19,957 nucleotides of DNA. It comes from Azoarcus sp. (GTDB lineage: Bacteria > Pseudomonadota > Gammaproteobacteria > Burkholderiales > Rhodocyclaceae). Positions 1-7,338 of the stretch are shown in pieces; the first letter of the stretch is position 1, and each line of letters opens with the position of its first letter. Under the pieces are notes generated by a model. The model was not told the DNA's origin and made no database searches. It saw only the letters and a list, made by a program, of their open reading frames with translations. The position numbers were made by a program, and so were the translations under genes. The DNA lies in NCBI GenBank assembly GCA_023230755.1, contig JALNWS010000058.1:1-19957 (forward strand), in the 5' to 3' direction.

Positions 1-822
1 CAGAGCCTGGCGCAGGCGCATGCGGTCGAGCGCGTTGCGGATGCTGCGGGCGTTGGCAAAGTGGGGGCGGCTGCGGCGCAGGGCGATGTACTCGTCGAAG
101 GCGAGGCGCGCTGCGGGCTCGAAGCGATAGTTCCACTGTGCCAGCATGCGTTCGGCAATTTCGCCGAGCTCGCCGCGGGTGTAGTCGGGAAAGTCCACAT
201 GGTGGGCGATACGCGACTTCATGCCGGGGTTGGACTCGAAGAAACGCTCCATGCGATCGGCGTAGCCGGCGAGGATCACCACCAGGTCGTCGCGCTGGTT
301 TTCCATCACCTGCAACAGGATTTCGATCGCTTCCTGGCCGTAGTCCTTCTCGTTCTCGGGACGGTAGAGGTAATACGCTTCATCGATGAACAGCACCCCG
401 CCCATGGCGCGCTTGAGTACTTCCTTGGTCTTGGGTGCGGTGTGGCCGATGTACTGGCCGACGAGGTCATCGCGGGTTACGGCCACCACCTGGGCACGGC
501 GGCAATAGCCGAGGCGCTGGAGAATCTCGGCCATGCGCATGGCGACCGTGGTCTTGCCGGTGCCAGGGTTGCCGCTGAAGCTCATGTGCAAGGACGGTGC
601 TGCGGTCGTGAGCCCGAGGCGCTGGCGCACCCGGTCCACCAGCAGCAGGGCAGCGATTTCGCGCACTCGGCGTTTGACCGGCGCCAGGCCGACCAGATCG
701 TGGTCGAGGCGCTCAAGCACATCGCCGATGCCGGCGTCGGCATACTCGGCAGTGAGGTCGATGCGCGCATCGGATGCAGGCGGTGCTTCGCTTTTCAGTC
801 CTTGCAGGTCACTGGCGCTCAT
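1..822 (-). CDS. cbbX: CbbX, red-type RuBisCO activase (AAA+ ATPase), 3' end cut off by window
   Basis: CbbX is the AAA+ motor that uses ATP to pull inhibitory sugar phosphates out of red-type RuBisCO by remodelling the large-subunit C-terminus. The first 274 residues are visible; the family is usually about 300-320 residues, so a short C-terminal piece lies outside the window. The Walker A motif GNPGTGKTT is at residues 84-92 (Lys90) and Walker B LFIDEA ends at Asp147-Glu148. The GQYIGHTAPKT stretch between them matches the pore-loop region, and ILAGYADRMERFF follows in the expected place. The start at 822 has AGGAG a few bases upstream. It is the third gene of cbbL-cbbS-cbbX, 63 bp after cbbS across a strong hairpin. 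The family assignment is secure from motifs and neighbours. Confidence 0.96.
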   Translation of the reverse strand, partial: MSASDLQGLKSEAPPASDARIDLTAEYADAGIGDVLERLDHDLVGLAPVKRRVREIAALLLVDRVRQRLGLTTAAPSLHMSFSGNPGTGKTTVAMRMAEILQRLGYCRRAQVVAVTRDDLVGQYIGHTAPKTKEVLKRAMGGVLFIDEAYYLYRPENEKDYGQEAIEILLQVMENQRDDLVVILAGYADRMERFFESNPGMKSRIAHHVDFPDYTRGELGEIAERMLAQWNYRFEPAARLAFDEYIALRRSRPHFANARSIRNALDRMRLRQAL

Positions 823-848
823 GGAGGTCTCCTGTGTGCGGCATTTGG

Positions 849-870
849 CGCGGGGGGCTTGCCCCCCGCG
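849..870 (-). promoter_or_regulatory. Intercistronic hairpin between cbbS and cbbX
   Basis: Perfect 10-bp inverted repeat (CGCGGGGGGC / GCCCCCCGCG) with only 2 nt between the arms, so the real loop will be slightly larger. It starts 15 bp beyond the cbbS stop and is not followed by a T-run on the minus strand. It therefore looks more like an mRNA-stabilising or attenuating hairpin than a full terminator. Such a structure would allow much higher cbbLS than cbbX mRNA levels; that effect is inference. Confidence 0.7.
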
Positions 871-885
871 GTGGAGCAGGCAGAT

Positions 886-1311
886 TCAGCTGGCGTAACG
901 GGCACCCTCGGTGCCTGCGCTCACGGCGTAGCTCTCCAGCGTATAGCGCAGGTTTCGTCCGCCGGTTTCCTGGCGCACAAGACGGAAGCCGGGCTCGTCA
1001 GCGGGCCGCTGGACGATGAAGGACATGCGTACTGTCTCCCATCCCTTGGTCGAATCGAAGGCATTGACCCGGATGTAGTGGTCGGGATTGGCTTCGCGAC
1101 AGGCCTGCAGTTCCTGCATGACACCGGCCGGGTCGGCCAGATCGAACATTGGCAGGCCCCACATCGACCAGTAGATGTTGCGGGGATGCGGATCGTCCGT
1201 GTATTCGAGAGCCACTGCCCAGCCCTGGTTCAGGCAGTAGCTGATCTGTGCCCCGATCTGGCTGTCGCTCAGATCGGGCAGGAATGAAAAACAGCCTTGA
1301 GTGATGCGCAT
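886..1311 (-). CDS. cbbS: RuBisCO small subunit, red type (form IC)
   Basis: Small subunit of ribulose-1,5-bisphosphate carboxylase/oxygenase; eight copies cap the large-subunit octamer in the cytoplasm. The 141-residue protein begins MRITQGCFSFLPDLSD, with SYCLNQGWAVALEYTDDPHP and WSMWGLPMFDL further on, all typical of red-lineage CbbS. Its length includes the C-terminal extension characteristic of form IC/ID small subunits, from about residue 105 to the end (QETGGRNLRYTLESYAV). I chose the ATG at 1311 because homology begins there and AAGGAGAC lies just upstream. The reading frame stays open further upstream, inside the cbbL 3' end, but that is an artefact. It lies 44 bp downstream of cbbL and should be co-transcribed with it. 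Confidence 0.97.
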   Translation of the reverse strand: MRITQGCFSFLPDLSDSQIGAQISYCLNQGWAVALEYTDDPHPRNIYWSMWGLPMFDLADPAGVMQELQACREANPDHYIRVNAFDSTKGWETVRMSFIVQRPADEPGFRLVRQETGGRNLRYTLESYAVSAGTEGARYAS

Positions 1312-1355
1312 GCTGATGTCTCCTTGCTGTGTTCGGATTTTCTCGTGCTGCGCGA

Positions 1356-2822
1356 TCAGGCCACGCTTGCGGTGGGCACGAAGTCCGATGTGTCGGTGCT
1401 GGTGTAATTGAAGGTGATATCGCCCCAAGTATCGAGGGCGGCGCGCAGGGGCTGACACCATTTGGCTGCGTCGGCCAGGATCTGCGGACCTTCGTTGAGA
1501 ATGTCGCGCCCCTCGTTGCGTGCCAGCACCATGGTTTCGAGTGCGACGCGGTTGGCCTGGGCACCGGCCTGGATGCCCATTGGATGGCCGATGGTGCCGC
1601 CGCCAAACTGCAGCACGACTTCGTCGCCGAACAGATCGAGCAACTGGTGCATCTGTCCGGCATGGATGCCACCGGAGGCCACCGGCATCACCTTCTTGGT
1701 GCTCGCCCAGTCCTGGTCGAAGAACAGGCCACGCGGCAGATCCTGCTTCGTACAGGTGTCGCGGCACACGTTGTAGAAGCCCTGGACCGTCATCGGGTCA
1801 CCCTCGAGCTTGCCCACCGCAGTGCCGGCGTGGAGGTGGTCGACGCCGGCCAGGCGCAGCCACTTGGCGATGACGCGAAAGCTCACGCCGTGATTCTTCT
1901 GCCGGGTGTAGGTGCCGTGGCCTGCGCGGTGCATGTGCAGGATCATGTCGTTGTCACGGCACCAGTTGCTGATCGACTGGATGGCGGTCCAGCCGATGAC
2001 GAGGTCGATCATCACCACGCAGGAGCCGAGATCGCGAGCAAACTCTGCGCGCCTGTACATTTCCTCCATGGTGCCGGCGGTAATGTTGAGATAGTGACCC
2101 TTGATCTCGCCGGTCTGCGCGGCCGCCTGGTTGACGCCTTCCATGCAGTAGAGGAAGCGGTCGCGCCAGTGCATGAAGGATTGCGAGTTGATGTTCTCGT
2201 CGTCCTTGGTGAAATCCAGTCCGCCGCGCAACGCTTCATACACCACTCGTCCGTAGTTCTTGCCGGAGAGCCCGAGCTTGGGCTTCATCGTCGCGCCCAG
2301 CAGCGGGCGGCCGTATTTCTCCAGTCGCTCGCGTTCGACCACGATGCCGGTCGGCGGGCCGCGAAAGGTCTTCACATAGGCGACCGGCAGGCGCATGTCT
2401 TCGAGGCGCGCCGCCTTCAGCGGCTTGAAGCTGAACACGTTGCCGATGATCGAGGCGGTGAGGTTTGCGATCGAACCCTCCTCGAAGAGGTCGAGGTCGT
2501 AGGCCACCCAGCAGAAATACTGGCCTTCCTGGCCCGGGACCGGGTCGATACGGTAGGCCTTGGCCCGGTATTGCTCGCTGGCGGTGAGGCGGTCGGTCCA
2601 CACCACGGTCCAGGTGGCAGTCGACGATTCGCCGGCGACGGCTGCTGCGGCTTCGATCGGATCCACGCCCTCCTGCGGCGTGATGCGGAAGACGGCGAGC
2701 ACGTCGGTGTCCTTCGGCTCGTAATCTGCATCCCAGTAGCCCATCTGGGCGTACTTGAGCACGCCGGCCTGATAGCGCTTCTTCGGGTCGAGAATCTGCT
2801 GCGGAGTATCGGGTGCGCCCAT
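1356..2822 (-). CDS. cbbL: RuBisCO large subunit, red type (form IC)
   Basis: Catalytic subunit of RuBisCO, which carboxylates ribulose-1,5-bisphosphate in the Calvin-Benson-Bassham cycle. Its 488 residues match the usual form IC length. The active-site motif GGLDFTKDDENINS is intact, with Lys206 as the residue expected to be carbamylated and Asp208/Glu209 as Mg2+ ligands. Loop 6 (GTAVGKLEGDP) is intact with the mobile Lys at 338. Red-type signatures such as KNYGRVVYEALRGG, and the adjacent cbbX, separate it from green-type IA and from form II. The ATG at 2822 is preceded by GAGGAGAC. It heads cbbLSX, reads divergently from cbbR, and should be activated by CbbR through the 92-bp intergenic region. 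No key residue is missing, so an active enzyme is expected. Confidence 0.99.
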   Translation of the reverse strand: MGAPDTPQQILDPKKRYQAGVLKYAQMGYWDADYEPKDTDVLAVFRITPQEGVDPIEAAAAVAGESSTATWTVVWTDRLTASEQYRAKAYRIDPVPGQEGQYFCWVAYDLDLFEEGSIANLTASIIGNVFSFKPLKAARLEDMRLPVAYVKTFRGPPTGIVVERERLEKYGRPLLGATMKPKLGLSGKNYGRVVYEALRGGLDFTKDDENINSQSFMHWRDRFLYCMEGVNQAAAQTGEIKGHYLNITAGTMEEMYRRAEFARDLGSCVVMIDLVIGWTAIQSISNWCRDNDMILHMHRAGHGTYTRQKNHGVSFRVIAKWLRLAGVDHLHAGTAVGKLEGDPMTVQGFYNVCRDTCTKQDLPRGLFFDQDWASTKKVMPVASGGIHAGQMHQLLDLFGDEVVLQFGGGTIGHPMGIQAGAQANRVALETMVLARNEGRDILNEGPQILADAAKWCQPLRAALDTWGDITFNYTSTDTSDFVPTASVA

Positions 2823-2849
2823 GTCTGTCTCCTCTGGTCTGGTGAGCAG

Positions 2850-2879
2850 ACATTACGGTTTTGTTGAGATAAGCTCCAA
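2850..2879 (-). promoter_or_regulatory. Candidate sigma70-type promoter for cbbLSX
   Basis: On the minus strand TTGGAG (2874-2879) and TAATGT (2850-2855) are separated by 18 bp and lie about 30-60 bp upstream of the cbbL start. The match to consensus is only moderate, which suits an activator-dependent promoter. The proximal CbbR-like repeat falls in the spacer. Confidence 0.4.
2853..2873. promoter_or_regulatory. Proximal CbbR-like binding element
   Basis: The plus strand reads TTACGGTTTTGTTGAGATAAG, paired here with a second copy at 2889-2906 (one extra TTG triplet in this copy). Reading inward from both ends gives the TNA-type half-sites that CbbR is known to favour. It overlaps the candidate cbbL promoter spacer, the position expected for a LysR-type activation site. 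Confidence 0.5.
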
Positions 2880-2888
2880 TGATGAATG

Positions 2889-2906
2889 TTAGGGTTTTGA
2901 GATAAG
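2889..2906. promoter_or_regulatory. Distal CbbR-like binding element
   Basis: The plus strand reads TTAGGGTTTTGAGATAAG. The last ten bases (TTGAGATAAG, 2897-2906) exactly repeat 2864-2873 at a distance of 33 bp, about three helical turns. It lies upstream of the candidate cbbL -35 box and just before the cbbR start, as expected for a LysR recognition site that also represses the regulator's own gene. Confidence 0.5.
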
Positions 2907-2914
2907 GTTTCCTG

Positions 2915-3835
2915 ATGAAACTCGCGCATCGCCTGACCTTGAAACAGCTCCGTGCAATCGTTGCCGTGGCCGATACCTCCAGCTTCACGCAGGCGGCCCG
3001 CCTGCTGCACCTCACCCAGCCGGCGGTGTCGATGCAGATCAAGGAGCTCGAGACCGTGGTGGGCCAGGTGCTGGTGGATGGGCGGCGGGAGATACGCCTC
3101 ACCCCCGCAGGGGAGGTGCTGGTGCGCAGGGCGCGTGAAGCGCTGCTTGCACTGGAGCTGGCCGAAGTCGAACTCAAGTCGATGCGTGGCGTGGCCTCGG
3201 GAACGCTGGAGGTCGTAGCCATCACCACCGCGGAGTATTTCGTGCCCCACCTGCTGGCAGAGTTCGGACGCCGCTACCCGGACATCAAGTTCCGTCTGAC
3301 CGTGGAGAACCGTGATCGCGTGCATGCACTGCTTCAGGAGCAGCGCGCAGGCCTCGCGATCATGGGGCAGCCTCCGGGGGGCATGGCCTTGCGCCGGATT
3401 CCGTTTGCACCGCACCGCCTGTCCTTCGTTGCCCGGCCAGACCACCCGCTGGCGTCGCGACACAACATTCCGCCCGCTGCACTTGCGGGTGAACGACTGC
3501 TGCTGCGCGAACGCGGTTCGGGAACGCGGAGCAATCTCGAACGCTTCCTGCGTGCGCACGGCGTCAAACCGCTCGCGGCAGACGAACTCGGCAGCAATGA
3601 AACCCTGAAGCAGGCAGTGATGGCGGGCATGGGCATCGCTTTCCTGTCTCACCACACCTTTGCAATGGAGCTCGAAAGCGGCCGGCTGGTCCGGCTCGAC
3701 GTGGCCGACACGCCGGTGATCCGTGAGTGGAACGTGCTGGTGCATGCCGAACGCCCGCTGACGCCGGCGCTGGAGGCGTTGCTTGAATTTCTGCAGGCGG
3801 ATGGAGCATCAATGATGCGTGCCATCACCGGTTGA
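2915..3835 (+). CDS. cbbR: CbbR, LysR-type regulator of the cbb operon
   Basis: LysR-family transcription factor, 306 residues, the usual length. The N-terminal winged helix-turn-helix covers about residues 7-66 (LTLKQLRAIVAVADTSSFTQ, then AARLLHLTQPAVSMQIKELE). The effector-binding domain runs from about residue 93 to 300 and begins GTLEVVAITTAEYFVPHLL; the following GRRYPDIKF is typical of CbbR. Known CbbR proteins sense metabolites such as RuBP, PEP or NADPH and activate cbb genes. The start at 2915 has AAGG seven bases upstream. Divergent placement 92 bp from cbbL and the shared repeat elements support regulation of cbbLSX and autoregulation. The specific co-inducer cannot be read from sequence. 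Confidence 0.93.
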   Translation: MKLAHRLTLKQLRAIVAVADTSSFTQAARLLHLTQPAVSMQIKELETVVGQVLVDGRREIRLTPAGEVLVRRAREALLALELAEVELKSMRGVASGTLEVVAITTAEYFVPHLLAEFGRRYPDIKFRLTVENRDRVHALLQEQRAGLAIMGQPPGGMALRRIPFAPHRLSFVARPDHPLASRHNIPPAALAGERLLLRERGSGTRSNLERFLRAHGVKPLAADELGSNETLKQAVMAGMGIAFLSHHTFAMELESGRLVRLDVADTPVIREWNVLVHAERPLTPALEALLEFLQADGASMMRAITG

Positions 3836-3867
3836 ATGCCAGGAGGTGTCGTCGGTTCCGGTGCGGC

Positions 3868-4021
3868 TCAGTGCTGAGTCGGTTGCAGGACGGGTTCAAG
3901 GGCAGAGTCGAACAAGCCCTCGTCGAGAAAGCCCAGCAATCGATTCGTCAGTGCGGCAATCTTTTCGACCTCGAGATGTGGTCCGGCGAGGACGAAATTT
4001 ACTGAGTGGCGATGCCCGCGC
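3868..4021 (-). pseudogene. Possible 3' remnant of a lost gene (uncertain)
   Basis: Between the convergent cbbR and the cyclotransferase gene, the minus strand encodes a plausible C-terminal tail of about 45 residues ending at a TGA at 3868-3870. It includes LAGPHLEVEKIAALTNRLL and then FLDEGLFDSALEPVL. It has an amphipathic-helix pattern and protein-like composition, but no ATG or GTG start with a ribosome site. The open frame upstream only shadows the neighbouring gene. I do not recognise the family. It may be the degraded end of a gene deleted when the cyclotransferase gene arrived, or chance. Confidence 0.22.
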
Positions 4022-4447
4022 TCAGATGTTTCTGAAGCCGGTATATTCGAGTTCGAAGCGTTGCCGGCCCTCACGTTCGAATGCGGCCATGTCCCAGTCG
4101 CCCGCAAGCAGTTGGGTCGCGTACTCAGGGCGAAAAACGTAGGTGTCGGCCAGCACTTGCCCGCCACTCGCGTCGACGACGGTCACGGTGCTGCGCACGT
4201 ATTGATCGCCCTCGAACGCGTCCAGCCGTGCCAGTGCTGCCGGGGGGACGTCGAGGTAAAGTACGCCGCTGACCGCATGGTCGCGGGTCGGAACCATCCC
4301 CGGGTAGTCTTCGCCGCGGACCGGATGGCGGCGATAGTCGTTAAGCACGGCGGGGACAGCTTCAAGCTTCATCCCGCATACCTCGTACATGATGTGCGGG
4401 GTCATCAGTGAGCCGTAGGTAAAGCAGTGACGCTTGGGGCCGGTCAT
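4022..4447 (-). CDS. Gamma-glutamylcyclotransferase-fold (AIG2-like) protein
   Basis: A 141-residue AIG2-like/GGCT-fold protein. The substrate-loop motif YGSLM is at residues 11-15 and the catalytic glutamate lies in LDAFEGDQYV (Glu79), both as expected of an active enzyme. Family members release 5-oxoproline (pyroglutamate) from gamma-glutamyl amines or peptides, but the substrate here is unknown. I chose the ATG at 4447 because homology starts there. An upstream non-ATG start would place the preceding terminator inside the gene. The ribosome site is weak. It follows fba in the same direction but beyond a strong terminator, so it probably depends on read-through or its own promoter. It has no evident link to carbon fixation. 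Confidence 0.85.
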   Translation of the reverse strand: MTGPKRHCFTYGSLMTPHIMYEVCGMKLEAVPAVLNDYRRHPVRGEDYPGMVPTRDHAVSGVLYLDVPPAALARLDAFEGDQYVRSTVTVVDASGGQVLADTYVFRPEYATQLLAGDWDMAAFEREGRQRFELEYTGFRNI

Positions 4448-4480
4448 CGGGTTTGCTTCGTTTGTTCGTGTTCGGGGCGG

Positions 4481-4504
4481 AAAAAGGCGCGCCAGTGGCG
4501 CGCC
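4481..4504 (-). terminator. Rho-independent terminator of fba
   Basis: On the minus strand a perfect 8-bp stem GGCGCGCC / GGCGCGCC (self-complementary arms, 3-nt loop) is followed at once by TTTTT. It begins 29 bp past the fba stop and ends 33 bp before the downstream cyclotransferase start. Confidence 0.9.
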
Positions 4505-4532
4505 CTTGTGCAGCTCTCTCAAGCGCAGACGA

Positions 4533-5597
4533 TCAGCGCACGATTTGCTTCAGTTCGCCGGCCTTGTAACGAGCAGCGATTTTCTCCAGCGACAGCGGCT
4601 TGATCTTCGAGGCCATGCCGGCGCAGCCAAAGGCTTCGAAGCGCGCCTTGCACACCAGCTTGGCCGCTTCGCGGGCGGGCTTGTTGAACTCGCGCGGGTC
4701 GAACTTGGAGGGGTTCTCGAACAGGAACTTGCGCACCGCGCCCGTCATCGCCAGGCGGATGTCGGTGTCGATGTTGATCTTGCGCACGCCGTACTTGATG
4801 CCCTGCACGATTTCTTCGACCGGCACACCGTAGGTTTCCTTCATGTCGCCGCCGTACTGACGAATGATCTCGAGCAGTTCCTGCGGCACGGACGACGAAC
4901 CGTGCATCACAAGGTGAGTGTTGGGCAGGCGGGCGTGGATGGCCTTGATGCGGTCGATGGCGAGAATGTCGCCGGTGGGCTTGCGGGTGAACTTGTAGGC
5001 GCCATGGCTGGTGCCGATGGCGATGGCGAGCGCGTCGCAATCGGTCTGCTTGACGAAGTCTGCAGCCTGGTCAGGGTCGGTGAGCAGCTGGGAGTGATCC
5101 AGCGTGCCCTCTGCGCCGACGCCGTCTTCTTCACCGGCCTGGCCCGTCTCGAGCGAACCGAGGCAGCCCAGCTCGGCTTCGACGGTCACGCCAATGGCGT
5201 GGGAGAACTTCACCACTTCGCGGCTCACCGCAACGTTGTATTCGTAGGAGGAGGGCGTCTTGCCGTCTTCGAGCAGCGAACCGTCCATCATCACGCTGGA
5301 GAAGCCGGAGCGGATCGCGCCCATGCAGATCGCGGGGCTCTGGCCGTGATCCTGGTGCATCACCACGGGGATGTTCGGGTAGGTTTCGACTGCCGCTTCG
5401 ATGAGGTGGCGCAGGAAGGCTTCGCCGGCGTATTTGCGGGCACCGGCGGAGGCCTGCATGATCACCGGGCTATCGCATTCGGCGGCCGCTTCCATGATGG
5501 CCTGAACCTGTTCAAGGTTGTTGACGTTGAAGGCAGGCAGACCATAAGTGTGTTCGGCGGCGTGGTCGAGCAGCTGGCGCATGGACACGAGAGGCAT
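4533..5597 (-). CDS. fba: Class II fructose-1,6-bisphosphate aldolase (CbbA/Fba)
   Basis: Zn2+-dependent aldolase that interconverts fructose-1,6-bisphosphate with DHAP and glyceraldehyde-3-phosphate, and can make sedoheptulose-1,7-bisphosphate in the Calvin cycle. The 354-residue length and the start MPLVSMRQLLDHAAEHTYGL match the Calvin-cycle subtype of class II aldolases. The catalytic/zinc motif VVMHQDHGQ is at residues 78-86 (Asp83, His84), VEAELGCLGS carries a further metal-site Glu, and the later HG-SSS and NIDTD phosphate/DHAP-binding segments are intact. The ATG at 5597 has CCGGAGA upstream. It lies 146 bp after pyk on the same strand and ends before a strong terminator. It can serve gluconeogenesis, glycolysis and CO2 fixation alike. 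Confidence 0.97.
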   Translation of the reverse strand: MPLVSMRQLLDHAAEHTYGLPAFNVNNLEQVQAIMEAAAECDSPVIMQASAGARKYAGEAFLRHLIEAAVETYPNIPVVMHQDHGQSPAICMGAIRSGFSSVMMDGSLLEDGKTPSSYEYNVAVSREVVKFSHAIGVTVEAELGCLGSLETGQAGEEDGVGAEGTLDHSQLLTDPDQAADFVKQTDCDALAIAIGTSHGAYKFTRKPTGDILAIDRIKAIHARLPNTHLVMHGSSSVPQELLEIIRQYGGDMKETYGVPVEEIVQGIKYGVRKINIDTDIRLAMTGAVRKFLFENPSKFDPREFNKPAREAAKLVCKARFEAFGCAGMASKIKPLSLEKIAARYKAGELKQIVR

Positions 5598-5650
5598 CAG
5601 AAATCTCCGGGGGTCGCCGGCACTGGGTGGCCGGTCAATGGTCAGGTGGA

Positions 5651-5667
5651 ATAAAACGACATTTTAT
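5651..5667. promoter_or_regulatory. AT-rich palindrome upstream of fba
   Basis: ATAAAA (5651-5656) and TTTTAT (5662-5667) form a 6-bp inverted repeat in an otherwise GC-rich gap, about 55-70 bp upstream of the fba start. The minus strand contains TAAAAT, a reasonable -10 box, but no convincing -35. It could be an fba promoter or operator. Confidence 0.3.
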
Positions 5668-5670
5668 CCC

Positions 5671-5699
5671 GTGAGCGGCTCCTGCCGGAACAGGCTCAC
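5671..5699 (-). promoter_or_regulatory. Imperfect hairpin between pyk and fba
   Basis: GTGAGC (5671-5676) pairs with GCTCAC (5694-5699). Inside, CCTG/CAGG offers an alternative short stem. No T-run follows on the minus strand, so this is at best a weak terminator or processing site after pyk. Confidence 0.3.
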
Positions 5700-5743
5700 A
5701 TGGATTGAGACAATCGATGCGGTCAATTCACCGCAGTGCTGGC

Positions 5744-7189
5744 TTATTCATCGTTATTTGGGGGGTGGTGATCGCCGACTCGGATGATCTTGAGGGTGTT
5801 GGTGCCGCCCGTGCTGCCAATCGGCTCGCCGATTGTGAGCACGATCAGATCGCCGTATTCGACAACGCCCTGATCGAGCAGAATCTGTTCAGCTTCCCAC
5901 AGCAGCACGTCGCGGTCTACATGGAGCTGGCTCATCAGCAGTGGATATACCGCCCGATACAGCGTCATCTGATTGCGCGCGATGACTTCGGGGGTGAGGG
6001 CGTAGATCGGGATACCGGAGATGGACCGGCTCATCCACAGCGCGGTCGAGCCGGTCTGGGTCAGCGAGGCGATCGCCTTCACCTTGAGATGGTAGGCGGT
6101 CCAGATGGCCGCCATCGCAATCGACTGGTCGATGCGGGTGAACACGCGATTGAGCACCTCACGGTCGAGTCCGGTTTCGGCTGATTTTTCCGCTTCGAGG
6201 CAGACCCGGCTCATGGCTTCGACCACTTCCACCGGGAAGCTGCCGGATGCGGTTTCCGCCGACAACATCACGGCATCGGTGCCATCGAGCACCGCATTGG
6301 CGACGTCCGAGACCTCGGCCCGGGTGGGAACAGGGCTGCTGATCATCGACTCCATCATCTGGGTGGCGGTGATGGTGAGCTTGTTGAGGTCGCGCGCGGC
6401 GCGGATCATTTTTTTCTGCAGCGCGGGCACGGCGGCATCGCCCACTTCGACCGCAAGGTCGCCGCGTGCGACCATGATGCCGTCCGAAGCGTCGAGAATT
6501 TCGCTCAGGTTGGCGACCGCCTCGGTGCGTTCGATTTTGGCGATCAGCATCGCGTCGCTGCCCGCCGCCCGCAGGAGTTGACGTGCCATGTACATGTCCG
6601 CCGCTGTCTTGGGGAAGGAGACCGCCACGAAATCGACGCCGATCTGCGCCGCGGTCTTGATGTCGTCCATGTCCTTCGCGGTGAGCGCGGGGGCCGTCAG
6701 TCCGCCGCCCTGACGATTGATGCCCTTGTTGTTGGAGAGTTCTCCGCCGACCCGCACGCGAGTGTGGATCTCGTGGCCGATCACGCGCTCGACCACCAGC
6801 TTGAGTCGGCCGTCGTCGAGCAGCAGGACGTCGCCCGGTTTCACGTCCTTGGGCAGATCCTTGTAGTCCAGTCCGACACGCTGGGCATTTCCGGATTCGC
6901 AGCGGGCATCAAGAATGAAGGGCGCGTCGCCCGTGAGCGTGACCCGGCCGCCTTCGAATTTTCCCACCCGGATCTTCGGCCCCTGCAGGTCGGCCAGAAT
7001 GCCGACTGGCCGCCCGGTACGCGCCGAGGCTTCACGAATGGCACTGGCGCGGGCAATATGATCCTCGGCCTTGCCGTGGGAGAAGTTCATCCGTACCACG
7101 TCCACCCCCGCATGGACCATGCGCTCGAGCACATGGGGGTCGGTTGAGGCAGGGCCCAGTGTGGCTACGATCTTGGTGTGGCGTGGCAT
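5744..7189 (-). CDS. pyk: Pyruvate kinase
   Basis: Converts phosphoenolpyruvate and ADP to pyruvate and ATP, the last step of glycolysis. The 481-residue protein is full length. The N-terminal RMNFSHG motif (33-39), the catalytic IAKIERTEA segment (Lys218) and the metal-binding MVARGDLAVEV motif (about 239-249) are intact. ATQMMESMI and the C-terminal regulatory-type domain follow in the expected order. The ATG at 7189 is preceded by AGAGGAGACC. It is the first gene of pyk-fba on the minus strand, with 146 bp between them. A pyk-fba neighbourhood is common in betaproteobacteria, so this is probably ordinary central metabolism lying next to the cbb genes rather than a dedicated autotrophy gene. 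Confidence 0.97.
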   Translation of the reverse strand: MPRHTKIVATLGPASTDPHVLERMVHAGVDVVRMNFSHGKAEDHIARASAIREASARTGRPVGILADLQGPKIRVGKFEGGRVTLTGDAPFILDARCESGNAQRVGLDYKDLPKDVKPGDVLLLDDGRLKLVVERVIGHEIHTRVRVGGELSNNKGINRQGGGLTAPALTAKDMDDIKTAAQIGVDFVAVSFPKTAADMYMARQLLRAAGSDAMLIAKIERTEAVANLSEILDASDGIMVARGDLAVEVGDAAVPALQKKMIRAARDLNKLTITATQMMESMISSPVPTRAEVSDVANAVLDGTDAVMLSAETASGSFPVEVVEAMSRVCLEAEKSAETGLDREVLNRVFTRIDQSIAMAAIWTAYHLKVKAIASLTQTGSTALWMSRSISGIPIYALTPEVIARNQMTLYRAVYPLLMSQLHVDRDVLLWEAEQILLDQGVVEYGDLIVLTIGEPIGSTGGTNTLKIIRVGDHHPPNNDE

Positions 7190-7338
7190 GCGGTCTCCTC
7201 TTCTGGTGGCCGACGCCGTGGTGGGTCGGACCGGCGCCGGTAACGCATGATTCTATCGGAGTGTTGAATGCAAAGGCGGGGGGCGACGGTGCGGATGTCG
7301 TGTTCTATGCTTAGATGGAAATTGCCGGGAGATTACAT

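Noticed and set aside
849..870. Rho-independent terminator after cbbS
   Set aside because: The stem is strong but lacks a T-run, and cbbX follows at once with a good ribosome site.
61..1287. Plus-strand 408-codon open frame across cbbX and cbbS
   Set aside because: It is antisense to two confidently identified genes and has no recognisable domain; it results from high GC at third codon positions.
1329..2867. Plus-strand 512-codon open frame over cbbL
   Set aside because: It exactly shadows the RuBisCO large-subunit gene and has low-complexity His/Ala/Val-rich composition.
2236..3745. Two long minus-strand open frames over the cbbL start and cbbR
   Set aside because: They run across two well-supported genes and the control region and match no family.
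4434..5654. Plus-strand 406-codon open frame over fba
   Set aside because: It is antisense to a complete aldolase gene and has the typical mirror composition.
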